Below, one piece after another: positions 50,301-64,000 of a DNA stretch of 64,000 bases. The stretch covers positions 614,501-678,500 of the forward strand of contig JALDNG010000106.1 of assembly GCA_024349245.1 (NCBI GenBank), given 5' to 3'. Made by a program: the position numbers and the translations under genes. The notes beneath the pieces were generated by a model. The model made no database searches. It was not told the origin of the DNA and saw nothing but the letters and a program-made list of their open reading frames with translations. The stretch is from Neodontobutis hainanensis. Taxonomy: Eukaryota; Chordata; Actinopteri; Gobiiformes; Odontobutidae. The stretch's first letter is position 1. Every line of letters starts with the position of its first letter.

Positions 50301-52725
50301 GTGGAAACTGATAGTGTGCACAATACACCTTTAATCAGAGCAAATCTACCAAAAATGTAAGAAACACGTCACAAAATAGAAACAGGAGAAACAAAGGAAG
50401 GAACGTGTTTCCAGTTTCCTGATTCATGTTATTTGTTAAAGTATTGGAACAGCCTCCTTGTATTTTATAAAAAAAAGAAAAAAGGAAAAAAAAAAGAAAG
50501 CTTGCAATTTATTAATCATTCTCATTAAAATCATTTCTTTATGTAATTTTTCACAGATCATTCTTATTACAATACGCTATTATCTGATTAAATAAAACAA
50601 ATATATGGATATTTGGCTCTTTTGTCCATAAAGATGAATTAAATCAGTGTGTCTTTGCAAGCAATAGCCTTGTAGTGAAAGCCTTGTAGTCATTTTGTGT
50701 TAAACAGTTAATCTCATTATAATAATCAATTACTATATAAATAAAAACGTCATACACTATTCGTATATGTTTAATTTGTGAATACCTTCTGAGATAAGTT
50801 CTGCATTAAATTACTGTTTCTATAGTGTTGAATTTAATTAACGTTTATGATAATGCAGTGCTATTCTTACTATCAATCATTAATGGAGAGCTATAAAACT
50901 GAGGTTTGTGCATCAAAGACCCACAACACGCTGAAGCGGTTGCTATGAAAGAACCATTGTGGATATTGGGCTTTCTATGAAAGCAATAAATGTTGATGAA
51001 TGAATGAATAATTAGCTTTCACATTGTCCAATATTTCATTTCATAAGCCAGAGTGCCAGTTTAAGTAAATAAAGTACTTCATTTTGGAAACAAAGCCTTT
51101 TTAATGTGTTTGAGCTTTTCCTGTCACAGCTGGAAAAAAGCACAACATTTGAGAAATTAAATTGATGATGTTTGTTTGAGTAAAGCCCTAAACATGGACG
51201 AACGTGAACACGTGTCATGCTCAAAGCTGCATGTTTAGCGGGAGCTGTCGTTCGGTGATTTGACATTGTTTCTAAACATGTCAGAAATGGCTCAAGTTTG
51301 TTATGGGGCAATTTGTGTGATTCTTACACATGCAGAATTAATGACTGCCATATGATTAATAGAGGCAATAAATGAAGGACCACCATGACTGAGTGACTGC
51401 AGGCAAAGTAGAGACTAAGCTCTTTTGGATCTATTTGTTGACAGTGAAATCATACAGTGAAGTTCAGCATGAAGTCAGAAGTGGTAGAAAGGGCTCATCC
51501 CTTCTTAAATTGTGAATGATATGTTTCTGTCCATTGATTATGGTTAAATCTATTAAAGTAGCTCAGGTTTCTAAGAAGTGGCTTTAATTGAGGTTCCCAT
51601 CCAGAGTGCTGTGTAGGTAGTGGTTTGTACAGTTTTTTTTAGGCAGGCATAATAACTTTCTTCTTCTAAATATAATCAGGACAAAAAGTACTTGTTATGC
51701 CTTCTGAAACTGTAATTGTAAATGGAGATTGCTTATCATTTTCTGACCAAGCTTTTCAGGATCTCCATATATTGTGCAAAAATGTGTTTTAGTTTTAGGT
51801 AAGACAAATGTTTTACAGTAAGCATGTGTTTTCTTTCTTCATACCAAACCAGTAGGATGCCATTTTCACAAGTTAATATCTCAATCCATCAAACACTCAA
51901 CCTTTGCTTTTATTTCCTTTTTGACTCTTTACTTCAAACAGCCTGGTACCTCCCTGTCTGTCTACATCTCCACCTCTCTCTCGGCGGGATTTGAGCAGTA
52001 AAGCACTTTCTCTATGGCCTCCAACCTCTCAGGTCACATCTTCCTTGTCCCTGACCTCTAGAGTTAGAGTCAGCCTTGGGAAAGTGTCGGCGGACTGATT
52101 TACCGATAGCCACAACGGTAGAGCTCGGCAGAGGTCAGCAGGAGGCTCCTATTCCTTCACTATCCCACGGACTAGACCTGCTCCCGGGTTAGTGGTGATT
52201 TAGCGATAGGGTGCTCTGGATCCAAAGAGCTATGTCAGAAGACGCTGTTATGGGAAATGGTGAAATCTGAGACGTGTGTTGCAATGGGGTGTCTCTATTT
52301 GTAAGTCCATCATTTAAGAGTGTGGGCTTCAGTATTTATGTTCACAGTTACCAAATGTCCAATGTTTATATTTAAGGATAAGCTCTGTTGAAAGACCAGG
52401 GAGTCAATAGAGAAAAACAAACACAAAACAAACAAAAAACTGCTCATCATCACAGAGAGTTGCATGTTGCAGATACAGAAGCATTGTGGGTGAACATGGT
52501 ACAGTAAATTTACCAAATTATGTGCAAATATGACTATTTTACTAGGATTACAGCATTCTGCTTTTATTCACAGCTAGGCTAGGATGCCACATTTGGTTAA
52601 TATTACTTTGGTGAGGGTTTGTTTACGTGCTATGGTTGGTTGAAATTTGAGCTTAACATAAATATAAATAAGAAGGAAACATCTTGTGGGAATAAGATGA
52701 GTTAACGTTTATTTAATTTTACGCC
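44304..52725. other. Gene-poor unique flank
   Basis: 8.4 kb without a supported gene or recognised repeat. Stretches at about 46560-46800, 47690-47870 and 51940-52240 look less eroded, with balanced composition and several ATTA/TAAT motifs. They are guesses for conserved regulatory sequence, without comparative proof. Open frames here are short and without family resemblance. Confidence 0.65.
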
Positions 52726-52905
52726 TTTGTGGGTCTATGGGGCTGGAGTCTATCCCAGTTGCTTTGAGCATGAGGGGTGGTCTTGGACAATTCATAGTTA
52801 ATAGCATGGCTAGCACTTTCAGACATCATTTTCTTATAAATGCATTTCTTTGGATGGTATGAGGAAGCCGGAGTGCCTGGAGACAACCACATTAACACGG
52901 CTATA
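52726..52905 (-). mobile_element. Retroposon family R1 fragment (reverse)
   Basis: It shows ggggctggagtctatcccag, catggctagcactttcagac, gaggaagccggagtgcctgg and agacaaccacattaacacgg. The order is the same as at 11690, with the middle eroded. Confidence 0.7.
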
Positions 52906-53604
52906 ACTTAACATAATATAACATGTTCTACTCGAATGGTCCATCTGTGCTTTGTGAGGCTTCTGTTTTTACTACAACAAGCTCTAAAAAAAAGTGATGT
53001 TTGACAACTGGGAGTAACATATAAGAAACCAGCGGGCTAGCTTTGTTTATGAAAAGGGACTCTTATTATTGTTTCAAGTCAAGGAGCAATCAGAATAAAT
53101 AAGATGCTTGTATTATAAAATGTTACGTACTTAAGAAATATGCTTTCAAATCTTTACCACATGGGTTAACATATGTCTTACAGAACTTAGTGACAGGCTC
53201 ACTGCACATATGGAGATAGCGTCCTGCCTTCAAGGATTAACCTGTCATCCGGCTTTAACGTTGTGCATTTTTACATCGCAGTTTAAACAGTGTTTGGGTG
53301 TGTTTGTTTATCTGGCATAGGGGATTAAATACATTGTGTGCCAATAAAACCATGTGTCCTCGCCATCAGTTTATTTGCTCACGTTTTCAAAAAGCCAATT
53401 AGTGTTAACCATCTGCCATTTTATTTTAGGATTCAAAAAGCTGTACTTTTGAGTCATTAATAACTCATTAATATGAATTGTATTTTGTTAGTAATGTTAA
53501 ATGTGTACTTGGACAATATGGATCCTATTTGGATTTTTGAGTGTCTGTAAAAAGTGAAATGAGATTGTGAAAATAATTATGTTATTGTAGACTGCATGTA
53601 CAAA
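52906..53604. other. Intergenic sequence
   Basis: About 0.7 kb, AT-rich, with no supported feature. Confidence 0.7.
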
Positions 53605-53730
53605 TATACAGTATATTTACATTTACATTTACATTTAGTTTAGTCATTACGATTACATTTAGTCTTTTAGCAGACGCTTTTATCCAAAGCGACTTACAAG
53701 TGAGGAAAACAATGGAAGCAATTTTAACAA
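53605..53730 (-). mobile_element. SINE-like element tail (family R2, reverse)
   Basis: It starts with tandem tttaca units (tttacatttacatttacatt), then ttagcagacgcttttatcca and aagcgacttacaagtgagga. This is a very common fish repeat motif and the reverse complement of the tail at 21640-21690. How far it extends beyond 53730 is unclear. Confidence 0.75.
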
Positions 53731-56700
53731 CACAAGGTAACAAAAAGTATAAGTGCACCAAAACTAGTCATTTAGAACCCAGCCCAGTATACAAAGCTAA
53801 GGAGAAAGCACAAAAGGTATAAAATTGCCTTCACACTGCGCGTAGAAACATATCTTAACAGAAACAATATTAATCTGGTAAAACCACAAGTATGAGAAAG
53901 GAAGACGACACTCAAAAACTCACATACATAGCATAGTTGGGGCACTTCTGGCCAAGAAGTGAGGTGAAAATAGCATTTTTTTTTTTCCTCATTTGAGACT
54001 TGATTCAAGGTTAGCCAAGTGAGAAACAGCTCAACCCAAATGTGTAACAGCTCAGCCTCACATTATGTGTCCCTCCAAAAGGTGGAATATTGACTTCTCT
54101 CCCACCCTTTGTTTTGCCGCAGTTTTCATCACCTACAGTGGGGCATCCCTGTTGTTTAAAGTACGGTGTTCACTTTGTGTGTTGTGATAATTAAATAGAG
54201 TCCGTGGGGGATGTAAGCAGCCTCAAGGTTGGATGGATCAATTTGCTGTTGTGTGAAATGTATCTTTCATAAGCACAGAATGTGTTCAAGGCAAACAGCA
54301 AAAGTCAAGCCCAAGAGCGCTCTTACAAAGCACTTTGTGAATTGTGTATTTAGACATGTAAATGCAGCAGAACTTTAATTAGATAATGCTATTTTCATGT
54401 ATTTGATAATTACAATTTGCATATAAGCACCAAGCACCAAGACAAACAAAGCAGTTTTAATTAAAAACAAAGTTAGATATTATGATAAAAAGAAACTCCC
54501 TTGTCTCGTGTAGCCTATTTCATTTAAGATTTAATAAAAGTGCTCATGAGTGTGAGAAAAACCTGCCTCATAGTTTGACCCTGGCAATATTGATAATCTA
54601 CATGCAGATACAAAATCTAAAGAGATTATGGGATTAATTGTCTTGAGAAAGGCTTTAGCCCTATGCCTAGCTCTAAAGTAGGATAAAAGTATATGTTTAT
54701 GTGCATATTTTTTTACATCGACAGTATTGCCATTCAGACCAATGTTCTCTTTTCAGCAGACTTCAGTAGCTTTAGTCCTGTGAAGTGTGTATGAGCGTAA
54801 CAGATGGGCCTCTGCAGGGAGCAAGGTGAGTATGTGCCATTGCCTGTTGCTCTCTTAGGACCCATTTAACTTGTACAACAAACTGGCTAATTTGTCCTTA
54901 ATGCACACCCATGTGGAGGCACGTGCATACATACAGATACAGCTAAATAAGTTAAAACAACTCAATACAAAGATAAATAACAAAGGACATTGTTTATTGT
55001 AATACAGTTGTAGCTGAGGCATTTGAAATAAAGTCCATTACCCTCACTGTGACAAATGCTCGACCCACAGATACTGTATGATCCATCAGATCCATCACAC
55101 AAAGATAGGAGCTGAGTTTATTCAAGCACAGCTGGGATCATTCAAACATGTCAGATTAGGACACCAAGGCCAAAAGAGCTGACATATAAGACGAAAAGCC
55201 CAATATTGCTGCCCTGTTGCAGTCTTGTAAGCTGCATGAACATACCACATCATGTAGTGCTTTAAATTTAGACATGATCTAATCCATGTCTTAATGAAAC
55301 AACAAGTAATCAAGACAAATATGGATTGGGCTTTGATTTAATTATTCTGAATTGTTTTAAATATATATTTTTAATTTAACATGAATACTGTATGCTGTAC
55401 TTAAGCATAATATTTATAGGGATTATATAGCAAATATTTTATTACTGTAGTTCTTGTATTGACTTATATTCACTAATGATGCTAGAGAGGTAATAAGAGA
55501 CTATAAAATAAAGATAAGTAATTTTACTTTATATGTATTGACTTTTTTCAGACTGTCTATTAAGACTTTTGGACCATAAGCCTACATAAACACTAGATTG
55601 CGTTTTGAGCTGCTGTGTGCGTCTGCCTGGCCGTTCAGTCATACATTTATGTATGAACACACATATGTGTTTTCCTCATGGTAAGGCTGAAATAAATGCG
55701 CGCTTGTCACTGATTAATCTCTGAAATCTGTAAAACACTGGTGTCCTTGAAAGTCAAGGTCTGCCATATGCTGGCCAGGGCGCAGCCATGGGATATAAGT
55801 GTGTCAGTGCATGTGTGTGTGCAGTGGATAGCGTGATACCTCCAGGCGCTGTCACACCAGCATGATGTCTGCTAGATGCCGTCTGTTTCACAAAGGTCAC
55901 TGGGTCACATGAAGAATGCTGCAATGACTGCATCACCTTTTTGAGCACGTTTTTTTATCAGCAGACCCTAGTTTTAAGGACAATATATTATAATTCATAG
56001 GCAAGATAAGTATCAGTATAGTTACTTAGCCTTAGTTTGCTGTGTTCAAAGTGCTCAATCATAAATAGGATTATATTGATCGCTACTAGTTACAGCATAC
56101 ATTCATCATCGTGAATTATTTGAAGTATGATTAGCCCTTCTGCCCATAGACTATGATCTCTGATGACTAAAAATGTATAATTTCACTCATTTACAAACCT
56201 CAAACATATTATGAGCCTCCCTTATTCCCAGAGAAATAATTGATATTTCGGTCAGAGAATTACAAATGGCATTTGAATATAAATTTCAGCTATAAATTCA
56301 GAATAACTGCATGAGCCGTGATACATTAGCATATATAAGTGAAGGCAATCTCTATGTGTTGAATGGTAATAGGAGTTCAGAATTGCTCACAGTAGAGACG
56401 AAGCTGAATGAGGTTTGCTAATTAAATAGTTCACACACACATGCGTATAATCACAATGGCAAAGCAGAGCAGGAGGTCTCTGAGGCCTCATCTCGCAGCG
56501 AGCAAGGTACAGTCATAAAAGTGACAGGCCAACTAATTATCCCCAGAATTACAACATCTTAATGTTCAGACTCACAGCAATGTTCAGTGCAACATGGGCT
56601 GCGTGTATAATATATATTTGTGCGTGGAGAGAGTTAGCTGGTGTTTTTTTTTTTATGCGGACAGCTGGAGGTGGTCCCATGCATGCCGAGCAGAGGACAG

Positions 56701-59700
56701 ATGTGTGTAGCTGTTCTTTGTTCTTTGACTCCAACAAAGGCATTTGGTAAAGAATAAAAAAATAGAATAGACCAGATTTTCTTCTTGATTTGTGATTCCT
56801 TGAGCACTGTGTAATCTTCCGTTTGCATTCATGTCTAATGTTCACCTCCATAGCTTTAGTAATCCCGCATCAACCATCTGACTGCACCTAAACCCGATTG
56901 TTCTCTTCCATGTTCTTTGTCTTGTACATTAAAAACCGACAGTTTTAATTCAACAATTGGTTAAAAATACAATTCATTCAGACAGAAAGATCAAGGCTGT
57001 CCCTGTGCATGTAATCCCTGAGTTTGTGTGACAGAAGATAGGCAGTGTGATAAGACATGTGCAAATACCATCATTGATTGCATCTCCGTTATAAGTCTCC
57101 AATGCTTAGTCGGTGAGCGGACGCAGGATTACACAAGGAACAAGAAAGGATTTGCCCCGTCTCATTCTGCTCCTGACAAAACACTATAATGACATGTCAG
57201 CCAACTCTTTAAGACTACAGGTGTGCTTTATGATGTCCTTTGTTGACACATAGCATCCAAAATCACCAGACATGGTGGTATAGAAATTGATAATTTATTC
57301 AACAAGTTTTTTTATTTATTTACCCTGGAAACTTTAAAACAACCAGGTTAAAATCTTGAATAGCTCACAAATCAGTTTTCAAAATCTTTTATATTTGAAT
57401 ATTGGTTCTCTAGGCATTGTCCTCAGTCCATTTACTGTATGTAATCCTTATCCTGTCCGATTCCTCTCTGTCATAAAAGGTGAAAAAGCCAAAATACTTC
57501 CTTAAGGAAAAATCCAACTTCTTGCAAGGCTATAATAACAAAGCCTCCCCTGTCAGTTCAGTACATTACCCATATGTTAGAATAATGCAGCTCTACATTT
57601 CGAAGATAAGCTAGTTTCTTCCAGGATCTAACCATTTTTTCTACAAATCTGTCTATACATAAGTTACAAAAAAAGTGTACAAATGATCACGTACACATTT
57701 CCACACTTGCACAATAGTCACTCGGCAAAGAAGCAACCGGTGTGAGCGCTGCTGTTACTCTAAAGCCCTGAGGTCATTAACTCAAGTCTATGATTAGTTG
57801 GATAAAAATAGCAGCAAGAATTCACTGGGAACATGTGCATTTGCTATGAAACAATAGATTTCTGGATAGGACTTTTTTTTTTAACAAAACCCAGCCTTTT
57901 TTTCATTTGTAATTTATTATTTTGGTTGAAAAGTTTTCTCACAAAACTAAAGTAGAAATGATAGACAGAATGGCGATGGAGACGCTGATGAATGGATATT
58001 GGCTGCTGAAAAGGAGTGAGATGGATAAAGGGGAGACGGATGGACATCTGGGTCATGACGATGGAACCGTAGATTGATTTGGAACGAGTTTGAGGACTCA
58101 GTGTGGGTCAAAGACACCATCTATATTACTGTCTGAGACTATTCATCTCAGCTACAGATAACCTGGATTCTCACTGTTCACAGGACAGAAGCACTCAAAG
58201 TAAAGGATGACTTATAAAGTGAGAAAGTGGTGATGAGATGATTTACCATAACTTTTAAATCAAGTCTGATTAAATGGCCAAAACACTGTGCAATTGCCTG
58301 GTGGCAAACAGAGCCTCAGGAATTGGCCTTACTGTTCATGAACACCAAATAAGAAATAATTTAGTTTCATAATTTTTAACTGATGGATCTGGACAGACTC
58401 AAAAGAAGGCCAATAAAAAAAACATTGCATTAAAATAAAGAGTTATTATTCAGCTGTATTCTGTGTGCTTTATTATTACAGACAGTCTTTTGTTATGCCT
58501 TTGTAGTGGCATGCCTGTCATAATAAATATAGTATATATTGTTTAGTTGTCAACAAGATTATATAGTGTAAGCATGTAAACTATGGATTTACACACAATA
58601 TCTAGGTTTTAAAATATCTGCCACTACTGTTCTAGTAGAATCTGAGTCTGGGCCAAAATAACCTGATATTTGGGCCTGACTGTCGTCAACACAGACTAAG
58701 CAATGCACAAGACGCAGTTGGACTAAAATGCAACAGGTCATCTGCACTTTCTGTTACAATTTCTCGACAACATAGTGACATATTTGGTTTATTGTCAAGA
58801 CTCATATGTCAACAATGGTGTATCCATCAGTTGTAGGCAAAAACATACAAACAAGAAAATACTGAATGAAACAAGCCCAAAAAATAAGTTTTGTTTTTAT
58901 GTTTGACTCAAATAGAGTTTCTAGATAGTTTATCATAATATTGTGTCTCTAAAATCTGGTATCAACATTTTGTAGTTAGCTCTTGCACCTGGAAATGTAT
59001 TTTTTAATCATTGTTAAAAAAAAAAGTGCATTATCATTAAATGGTTAAATTATTACTTTATAGACATAGATTGTAGCATAGCAGCACCACCTGCTGATTA
59101 TATTTTTTATAAAGCAGTGTATATGTACTCCATCAGTGCGTTAGGATAATTGATGTTATGTGCACTAACCAATTGTACTAATTTACTTCCACAGAATAAG
59201 TACAGTCTTAAACTGAAGTGGATTTTCTCACAGTCGTCAGCCCACACCATGTGCCCTATAAAAAAAATGTATAAAGGTAACAAAGGTGCATTATGCCAGG
59301 TAAGACCACAGCTGAAAGAGCATGTATTAAGTACTTTTAATGAAGGAATATGTACTTTAAAATCAGACAATGAACAACAAAAACCACAGGTGCTTGTAGA
59401 GTGCTGTAGTGCATGTTTTACTTGAAAAGATGAAAGATGAAAAGAATCAACCTACACAGGAAACAATGTCAAAATAATAATAAGTAATATAAAAGGTATA
59501 CTGACTGCTGAATGGAGAAAAAATGCTTATTTTTTTATTGATGATGCAGTATCTATTCTTGTCTGGGATATATACATATATATATATTTCCCATTCTTCT
59601 TTATACTTTTATTGCAACAATTTCGCACCTGTCAAAGGTTTATTCAAGAGGTTGTCTGTGGTGTGTGCTAGCAGAGATGTAGCAGGTGGTCAGATACTGA

Positions 59701-60165
59701 AGTGTGAATGAGGTTCTTAAGGTGTTCGACCACACCGTTTGCTGTAATTATTGGATCCATGAGCTGCAGTAGCTGTTGACACATCCTTCTGCCAATACAG
59801 AGAGTAGAAGTGAGGGGGGCGGGGGTATAGTGTGTGAAAAAGGGAATTACACCCTTTCCTCACAGTGCTATCACTCTGAGGTAAACATAGGAAGTGAAGG
59901 CATTATCTCACAGAAGTGACCAGTCATGAAAGAGTCTCATACTTTAGAACTTCATTGATTTCACTTTAGGTGGATGATAAAAGTTGTATATTTGATCAAA
60001 TGTAATAAATGAAGGGGTTTTTATCCTAAGCCTGATGAACCTCTTGATGTCCCGTGTCGCTGCTTTTGTGTTAACCTTGCTAGTATATTTGTATCTTCTA
60101 CCTTTTTTAGTAGAGAAGGAGTTTATGCCTAAGGTATGAGAGGAAGCACAGTCATTTAACCTTCT
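53731..60165. other. Gene-poor unique flank
   Basis: 6.4 kb without a supported gene. A (TA)-rich patch lies at 59569-59587. Around 56400-56560 several homeodomain-type motifs (ctaattaa, ctaattatc) cluster in repeat-free sequence; this is only a weak hint of an enhancer. Confidence 0.65.
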
Positions 60166-60300
60166 GTGTCAGGTGGCACAGTGGCATGTTGGTTAGTGCC
60201 TGCCAGTTAGAAGGTCCTGGGTTCAATTCCCATCCAGAGCAGGGCCTTTCTGTGTGGAGTTTGCATGTTCTTCCTGTGCTTGTGTTTCCCCTTCCACTAA
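60166..60300 (+). mobile_element. tRNA-headed retroposon (family R1, forward)
   Basis: The head ggtggcacagtggcatgttg is followed by ggttagtgcctgccagttag, aaggtcctgggttcaattcc (B-box-like gggttcaattcc), gcagggcctttctgtgtgga and gtttgcatgttcttcctgtg. It is the clearest copy of the 5' half of family R1 in the window, and it fixes the direction of the others. Confidence 0.8.
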
Positions 60301-62690
60301 AGACAATATATCCACCTATCCTCATCTTTCATCTTTCTAATGTCCAGATCCCATAATACTACTCTCATATTCATCCAGTAACAGCCTGGGACTTTTCAAG
60401 TTGCTGTAAAAGTCTACACAAAGTATTCTATTCAAAATTATTGCCATGTGTATTCTTACGTTATCTTAATTATAAAATAGCATCTATTATTTCCTAGCAT
60501 AAGATAAGGGTTTAGAGTAAATCTGTGTTGATTTTGGACCAGGGACCACTTGGTAACTGATCCTCTCCAATTAATCTCAAACGGCTGAATTTATTTACAT
60601 GTTTTTATTTTATTTTATTAGCTTTTGTTTTGATGTGCTATTATAAAATAACACGGTTGCCATGCTGCTGTACTGTTTGCATGATGTGACACATTTAGTA
60701 CCTACCTATTGCATTAGGCTGAACATAAAAATGAGACCACATTTTGCCAAAGAATCAGTGAGCCGGTTGCATTTACGTTAATTCACGCTTTTTGCTGCAA
60801 TTATGGCCCACAGGGGTGTGTTTACACACGACAGGGTAATAATCATATTAGTAGACCGGGGGAATTGATCACTACATAGCGAAACATCAGACACCTAGGC
60901 TCGCATAAACACAAGCACATTTGGACCTTTTCCCAGTCACACAGTGGATTAATGGCTTTTGGCTTGTGTTCAGTACTCGGTGTGTGTGTCTCCATGTTGC
61001 TGCATATTACCATATGGCTGAGCAGTTGTGGAAAATGCAAACGACTTTCCCTTTCTGATGTATGGCTCGGGAACAATAATCCTGTGTTATGAATGAGAGG
61101 CACAGTAAGTAATTGTTCCATTTTTTTTTCCTTCTAAAGTAGACACATGGCAGTCTCTCCACAATGTTCTTCCTCTTTCCAGCTGAAAGTAGTTTCCGTC
61201 CTGTCATATCTCACTTGCTACTAAACACTATACGTCAGGGAGAGCTGAGAAAATGGATGACTTTGTCGCATATTCAACACTGCAGGTTTAAACTATTGTG
61301 CACATCTTGAAACTATTAAGCCTGAAGATATTTATCATAAACGCGTCATATCTCCGAGCATGAATATGTGTGTCCATAATCAATGTGGGTCATATGGATT
61401 GTGCTGGTAACAAGAACCTCAGGGAGCTGCATTGGAGCACATGAATTTGATTGAGAGCTGGTGTGAGATGCAGGAGATAAATCAAAGTTTTCCCATGTAT
61501 ATAACGATTTTATAAGACTCTCCCAAGAACTTAACTAAGGGAAACAAATGTGTCATTATTTCAAACATTACAGTAAATTTCTCCATTGTTTGATTAAAAG
61601 GCCACACATTAAATAAAGAAAAGTAGCACAAAATATATTTGGGTTAAAAAAGCATTTATGCAAAGAATAAAAATACCTACAGCAATGTGTAAACATTTTA
61701 TCTCAAAATATGAAGAGCAAATATCCTTAAATAAGCCTCAAATTTGTTTTGATTATTTCTTGATGAATGAGGGAAACAAAGGACCTTTTTTAAGACAGTG
61801 TGGTTCAACAAATACTCAGCAGAATAATTTAAGTTATAAAGTTATTTCCGAAAGGTAACAGTCTATGTAGGATAGTAGGATGTCTCTGTGGTGGGTACAC
61901 ATCTTTAAAGGTTACAGTAAAGTAAAGTATTATGAGTGTAGTTCTCATGTCAAAAAGATGATGAAAAAAAATCTAATTAAGAAAAAAACCTGCTTTTCAA
62001 GATAAGGATTTTTTTTTTTTTCAAATGTAGTTAATATGTGCCCCTTTGTTTTAATTAACAACCATTACTGATTCTTAATTCCTCATAATATTAATATTGT
62101 AATATGGACTCCAACATTCAGCAACCTTTGTAAAATCTTAGCACATTGAGAAAAGACCATGCTCAGTTCCTGTCCTCCGATATGAAAATAGTCAGTACCA
62201 GATGCAGGCTTTCACTTCCAGTACAAACACTTCAAACATGTCTATGAAAGCCACCAGGCTGTGAGACTTTAACACACATCTTTACAAAAAGGCATTTTTT
62301 TATTATTTTAACTCACTTTCAAAAATTGCACAGCATGTAGTCTTAAAAAAGAAAGAAAAAAAAAACCTTTAACTTTAGACTTCAAGTGATGTGGTCGGAA
62401 CACAAGTGTGACTTAAAGAGGACTAGATGACCCGTACTGAAGCTGATATGCCACATTTAATATAAAGCAAATCTTTCTTTTAACATGAATTGGGGTGATT
62501 ACTTTCTTTGCTCATCTAACAAACCACAAGCCCATTGTTGAAAGCAGTTGAAGGCCCTGCACCTGCCGCGGGTTTCTGAGCCTTATGAAACACATCGAGC
62601 CTGTCTTTGACTTGGATTGATTTGCCGTGACATCTGGATGCAACATGAGCCTACAAACACATGCTAGTCAATACACTGTAGTCATACAAG
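60301..62690. other. Intergenic sequence
   Basis: 2.4 kb, AT-rich. No gene, RNA or repeat signal I can support. Confidence 0.68.
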
Positions 62691-62691
62691 G

Positions 62692-62719
62692 ACACACACA
62701 CACACACACACACACACAC
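62692..62719. repeat. (AC)14 microsatellite
   Basis: 28 bp of alternating AC in gacacacaca...cacacc. Confidence 0.95.
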
Positions 62720-64000
62720 CAAAGCTCTATACAATATCACACACACATTCAACAGGCAGCACTTCAGCTTAGCGGTGAGTCAACATGCATTCAATACAGA
62801 GTAACCCGAGCCCAAAAGGCACATAAAGACAACAAAAACAATAGCGCATGATTTTATTTTTCCCATTATTTTATTATATTCGTTGTATGACATAGTTGAC
62901 AATATTAATATTAATAAATAGAAACCCAAGAACAAATATTCATGGCATTGTAAGAAATTAACTAAAGATGTATCCAAGCAACAGAAATCCTTCACACGCT
63001 CATAATGTCTCAATTTCCCAGACAAAAGTATCAGTCTGAATTTTAGAGCAAGGCACAGAAACTTGTGCCATTCGATCTTTAGCATCCTGTTATAATTTAT
63101 GACAGGGCTGCAGACGTTGGTCTTCTCGCTTTGCAGCTCACCTCCCCACCCATGTCCCATCATCCATCAGTGGGTGCTGGGCTCGAGGAAGACACCCAAA
63201 TGGTCCCTAGTTTGACACGATGGCTGTGTTTTGTATCAGTCACACCTCTGAGTTCAGCATTGGACCCCAGTTCTTCCTCTGCATCATCACTATGCAACCT
63301 CATTTTTTAACTCTGTCTTTAGCTCTTTCCCATGAGTTGATTTACAATTATAATGTTTCCTGTCAAAGGTTCAGCTTGCTTGAAAAAGAGGGGAAATTCC
63401 ATGTCAAAAGTAGACATTTGTGAAGACATAAAGCAGTGATGGCTATTTTTAGGGTCTTGTTTTACTCAAACCTCAGCAGCTGGCATCTATATTTAAAGGC
63501 TATAATGATATCAACAAGACATGCTCCAATCAAACGACAAGCATGTCCTATGTTACTGACTCCAGCCTCAACATCAAACAGGCCCATGTTTCGGTTTTTG
63601 TGGTGAAGAGATACTTTACACCTAAGTCTCCTGCAAACCGCACAAACCTATTTTGACAGATACCTAAAATATATGATTTATAGCATGCATGTGACAGTTT
63701 ACATTTGCAAGGTATACATTTGCTCCTGCTCGCTCCAGTAATCAGTGGTGTAAAAGGATCTAAACAAGCTGTGCATTTCCCCCCCAAAAAAAAAGTTTAC
63801 AGCAAATTTAGAAAGGTCTTTTGTGACGTATAAAACATAAAATGTGTATTGTTTGCATCACTTAACATATGATAAAAAACAATGCTGAATTTTGTTAGCC
63901 TGACAGTCATTACAATTTTTTTTTTTATTCGTTACATTAATTTGTTTCTATGTATTTTAGTTTGATTTTGAGGGAACGGAACACACGCACACGGATCAAA
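62720..64000. other. Intergenic sequence to the window end
   Basis: 1.3 kb. The minus-strand 127-codon frame at 62780-63163 has no recognisable domain, and its sequence is typical of AT-rich chance frames. Nothing else is supported. Confidence 0.68.

Noticed and set aside
57300..57370. tttatttatttaccctggaa as the end of a known transposon
   Set aside because: Only a loose resemblance; no inverted partner or second copy found in the window.
62780..63163. 127-codon minus-strand frame, hydrophobic toward the C-terminus
   Set aside because: Hydrophobicity comes from AT-rich codons; no family pattern, and the start region is unremarkable.

Overview
The window is vertebrate nuclear DNA, almost certainly from a ray-finned fish, probably a percomorph-type teleost. 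The evidence is an AT-rich background, split vertebrate-style exons with GT-AG introns, long (TG)n microsatellites, and interspersed repeats of kinds I associate with fish: L2-like LINE tails ending in a 'gtgctatataaat' motif, tRNA-headed SINEs, and a multi-copy 'aaacttggtacac' element. No bacterial, phage or CRISPR content is visible.

The left half (4139-29538, + strand) holds the last 12 coding exons of one gene, an Eph receptor tyrosine kinase best matched to EPHA3 (epha3). The exons encode the second fibronectin type III repeat, the transmembrane helix, the juxtamembrane segment with its paired tyrosines, the whole kinase domain, the SAM domain and a C-terminal PVPV tail. Every junction keeps reading frame, and 548 complete codons plus a split first codon lie in the window. 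The ligand-binding, cysteine-rich and first FN3 exons must lie upstream, because positions 1-4138 are intron. The 3' UTR runs from 29539 to about 32.5 kb (ATTAAA at 32482) or 32.9 kb (AATAAA at 32875).

The gene acts alone here. By family knowledge it is a contact-dependent guidance receptor for GPI-anchored ephrin-A ligands, with ligand binding outside, kinase signalling inside, and SAM and PDZ-tail docking at the C-terminus.

The right half (about 32.9-64 kb) is a gene-poor flank. It holds degenerate retroposons, a LINE reverse-transcriptase relic (36.0-36.6 kb), a 3.3 kb non-coding element built of about 1.1 kb tandem units with imperfect inverted ends (39.2-42.5 kb), snap-back hairpins, and one small open frame for a possible single-pass membrane microprotein ending at a perfect splice donor (35745-35947). 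Long unique stretches could hold regulatory elements, but sequence alone cannot prove this.

I found no multi-gene novel system. The most useful leads are a read-through secreted receptor form after exon B, a NAGNAG acceptor before the membrane exon, a Val-to-Ala change in the kinase DVWS motif, a MITE inside the 3' UTR, the tandem-unit element, and the microprotein candidate.
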